Assembly: GCF_036023875.1 (NCBI RefSeq)
Contig: NZ_CP107931.1
Location: forward strand, 4,154,001-4,218,000
Direction: 5' to 3'
Source of the DNA: Mycobacterium sp. NBC_00419
Lineage (GTDB): Bacteria; Actinomycetota; Actinomycetes; Mycobacteriales; Mycobacteriaceae
DNA length: 64,000 bases
Part shown: one piece after another, positions 63,111 through 64,000 of the stretch
Numbering within the stretch: position 1 is the stretch's first letter
Layout of the letters: each line of letters opens with the position of its first letter
Translations under genes and position numbers: made by a program
The notes under the pieces: model-generated
Seen by the model: only the letters and a program-made list of their open reading frames with translations
What the model was told of the DNA's origin: nothing
Database searches by the model: none

Positions 63111-64000
63111 ATGCCGGTGTCCACAGACCATCTGACCGGCCTGGACGAGGAACAGCGCGAAGCCGTGCTGGCCGCGCGCGGGCCGCTGTGTGTGCTGGCC
63201 GGCGCGGGCACCGGCAAGACCCGCACCATCACGCAGCGCATCGGGCACCTGGTGGCCAACGGCCACGTCGCGGCCGGACAGGTGCTTGCGGTGACGTTCA
63301 CCTCCCGCGCAGCGGGGGAGATGCGGGCGCGGCTGCGGGCCATGGACGCCGTGGCCGGGTCGGGTGCCTCGGTGGCCGCGGTGCAGGCGCTGACGTTTCA
63401 CGCCGCGGCCCGCCGCCAGCTGCACTACTTCTGGCCGCGGGTCGTCGGCGACACCGGATGGCAGCTGTTGGACTCCAAGTTCGCCGTCGTGGCTCAGGCC
63501 GCCAATCGATCCAAGCTTCAGGTCAGCACCGACGACGTGCGCGATCTCGCCGGTGAAATCGAGTGGGCCAAGGCCTCGTTGATCAGTCCGGAGGGCTACG
63601 CCGCCGAGGTCGCCCGCAATGGCCGCGACGTTCCGCTGGACGCCGCGAAAGTGGCAGCGGTGTACGCCGCCTACGAGAAGCTCAAAGCCAACCGCGACGG
63701 CATCGCCCTGCTGGACTTCGACGATCTGCTGCTGCACACCGCCGGCGCCATCGAGAACGATCCGGCCGTCGCCGAGGAGTTCCGCGACCGCTATCGCTGT
63801 TTCGTGGTCGACGAGTACCAGGACGTCACCCCGTTGCAGCAGCGGGTGCTGTCGGCGTGGCTCGGCAACCGCGACGACCTGACCGTCGTCGGGGACGCCA
63901 ACCAGACCATCTACTCGTTCACCGGGGCCTCGCCGCGCTACCTGCTCGACTTCTCCCGAAAGTTCCCCGAGGCCACCGTCGTGCGCCTGGAGCGCGACTA
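63111..64000 (+). CDS. uvrD2: ATP-dependent DNA helicase UvrD2, 5' part (runs off the window)
   Basis: At least 296 codons, open to the window edge; ATG 63111 chosen, ATG 63102 also possible. Superfamily 1 motifs: [11 protein letters not shown] (Q motif), [10 protein letters not shown] (I), [11 protein letters not shown] (Ia), [14 protein letters not shown] (II) and [15 protein letters not shown] (III). In M. tuberculosis the protein (Rv3198c) continues with an HRDC domain and a tetracysteine, beyond this window. Divergent from mrx1. Confidence 0.93.
   Translation, partial: MPVSTDHLTGLDEEQREAVLAARGPLCVLAGAGTGKTRTITQRIGHLVANGHVAAGQVLAVTFTSRAAGEMRARLRAMDAVAGSGASVAAVQALTFHAAARRQLHYFWPRVVGDTGWQLLDSKFAVVAQAANRSKLQVSTDDVRDLAGEIEWAKASLISPEGYAAEVARNGRDVPLDAAKVAAVYAAYEKLKANRDGIALLDFDDLLLHTAGAIENDPAVAEEFRDRYRCFVVDEYQDVTPLQQRVLSAWLGNRDDLTVVGDANQTIYSFTGASPRYLLDFSRKFPEATVVRLERD

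Overview
The window is high-GC actinobacterial DNA. From about 7.9 kb to the right edge it follows, from memory, the order of the Mycobacterium tuberculosis Rv3242c-to-Rv3198c interval: comF, hpf, secA1, a Rv3235-type protein, WS/DGAT, ppk2, ferredoxin reductase and desA3, rsgA/aroA, SRAP peptidase, SDR, ybaK, sigH/rshA, biotinyl protein, pdtaS, whiB1, lipid kinase, entC operon, soj-like ATPase, rhlE, moeZ, lipV, adnAB, K+ channel, nudC, mrx1 and uvrD2. An MspA-family porin and several catabolic genes not in that backbone point to an environmental or rapid-growing Mycobacterium (Mycolicibacterium). No rRNA, tRNA, CRISPR array or insertion sequence was recognised.

Region 1 (1-7.7 kb) is accessory DNA, visibly richer in A+T codons than the rest. 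It starts inside a large secreted polymorphic toxin of the CpnT-like/type VII-associated kind. That gene is followed by a row of small immunity-like genes, two C-terminal stubs of TNT (NADase toxin) domains, and two almost identical cassettes, each with an orphan ADP-ribosyltransferase-like toxin tip. Imm61-like genes appear here in intact, fused, truncated and deleted forms. The whole stretch reads as a recombination-driven toxin-tip and immunity array.

Region 2 (7.9-15.4 kb) is housekeeping: ComF, hibernation factor and SecA1, then a WS/DGAT with a degenerate active-site motif and an MspA porin whose constriction residues differ from MspA. Region 3 (15.5-20.6 kb) holds an ABC exporter and a membrane esterase divergent from a NarL-type two-component system. 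Region 4 (20.7-29.1 kb) has ppk2, the desaturase pair (reductase and DesA3, sharing a palindromic operator), a phosphotransferase with an apparently non-canonical start, a HAD hydrolase, and a cupin-P450 operon behind a textbook promoter, facing an aldo-keto reductase.

Region 5 (29.1-49.5 kb) is the conserved core: rsgA-aroA, SRAP, aldehyde dehydrogenase, SDR, ybaK, SigH/RshA redox stress control, the 24-codon ribosomal protein bL37, PdtaS, WhiB1, the gpm2-entC-GNAT operon, RhlE and small conserved proteins. Region 6 (49.5-64 kb) is rich in DNA and redox maintenance: DUF3152 zincin, MoeZ, alkyltransferase-like protein, LipV, the AdnAB end-resection helicase-nuclease, a K+ channel, NudC, mycoredoxin-1, and the 5' part of uvrD2 running off the window. 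Apart from the degraded toxin/immunity tract, no stretch longer than about 300 bases lacks a gene.
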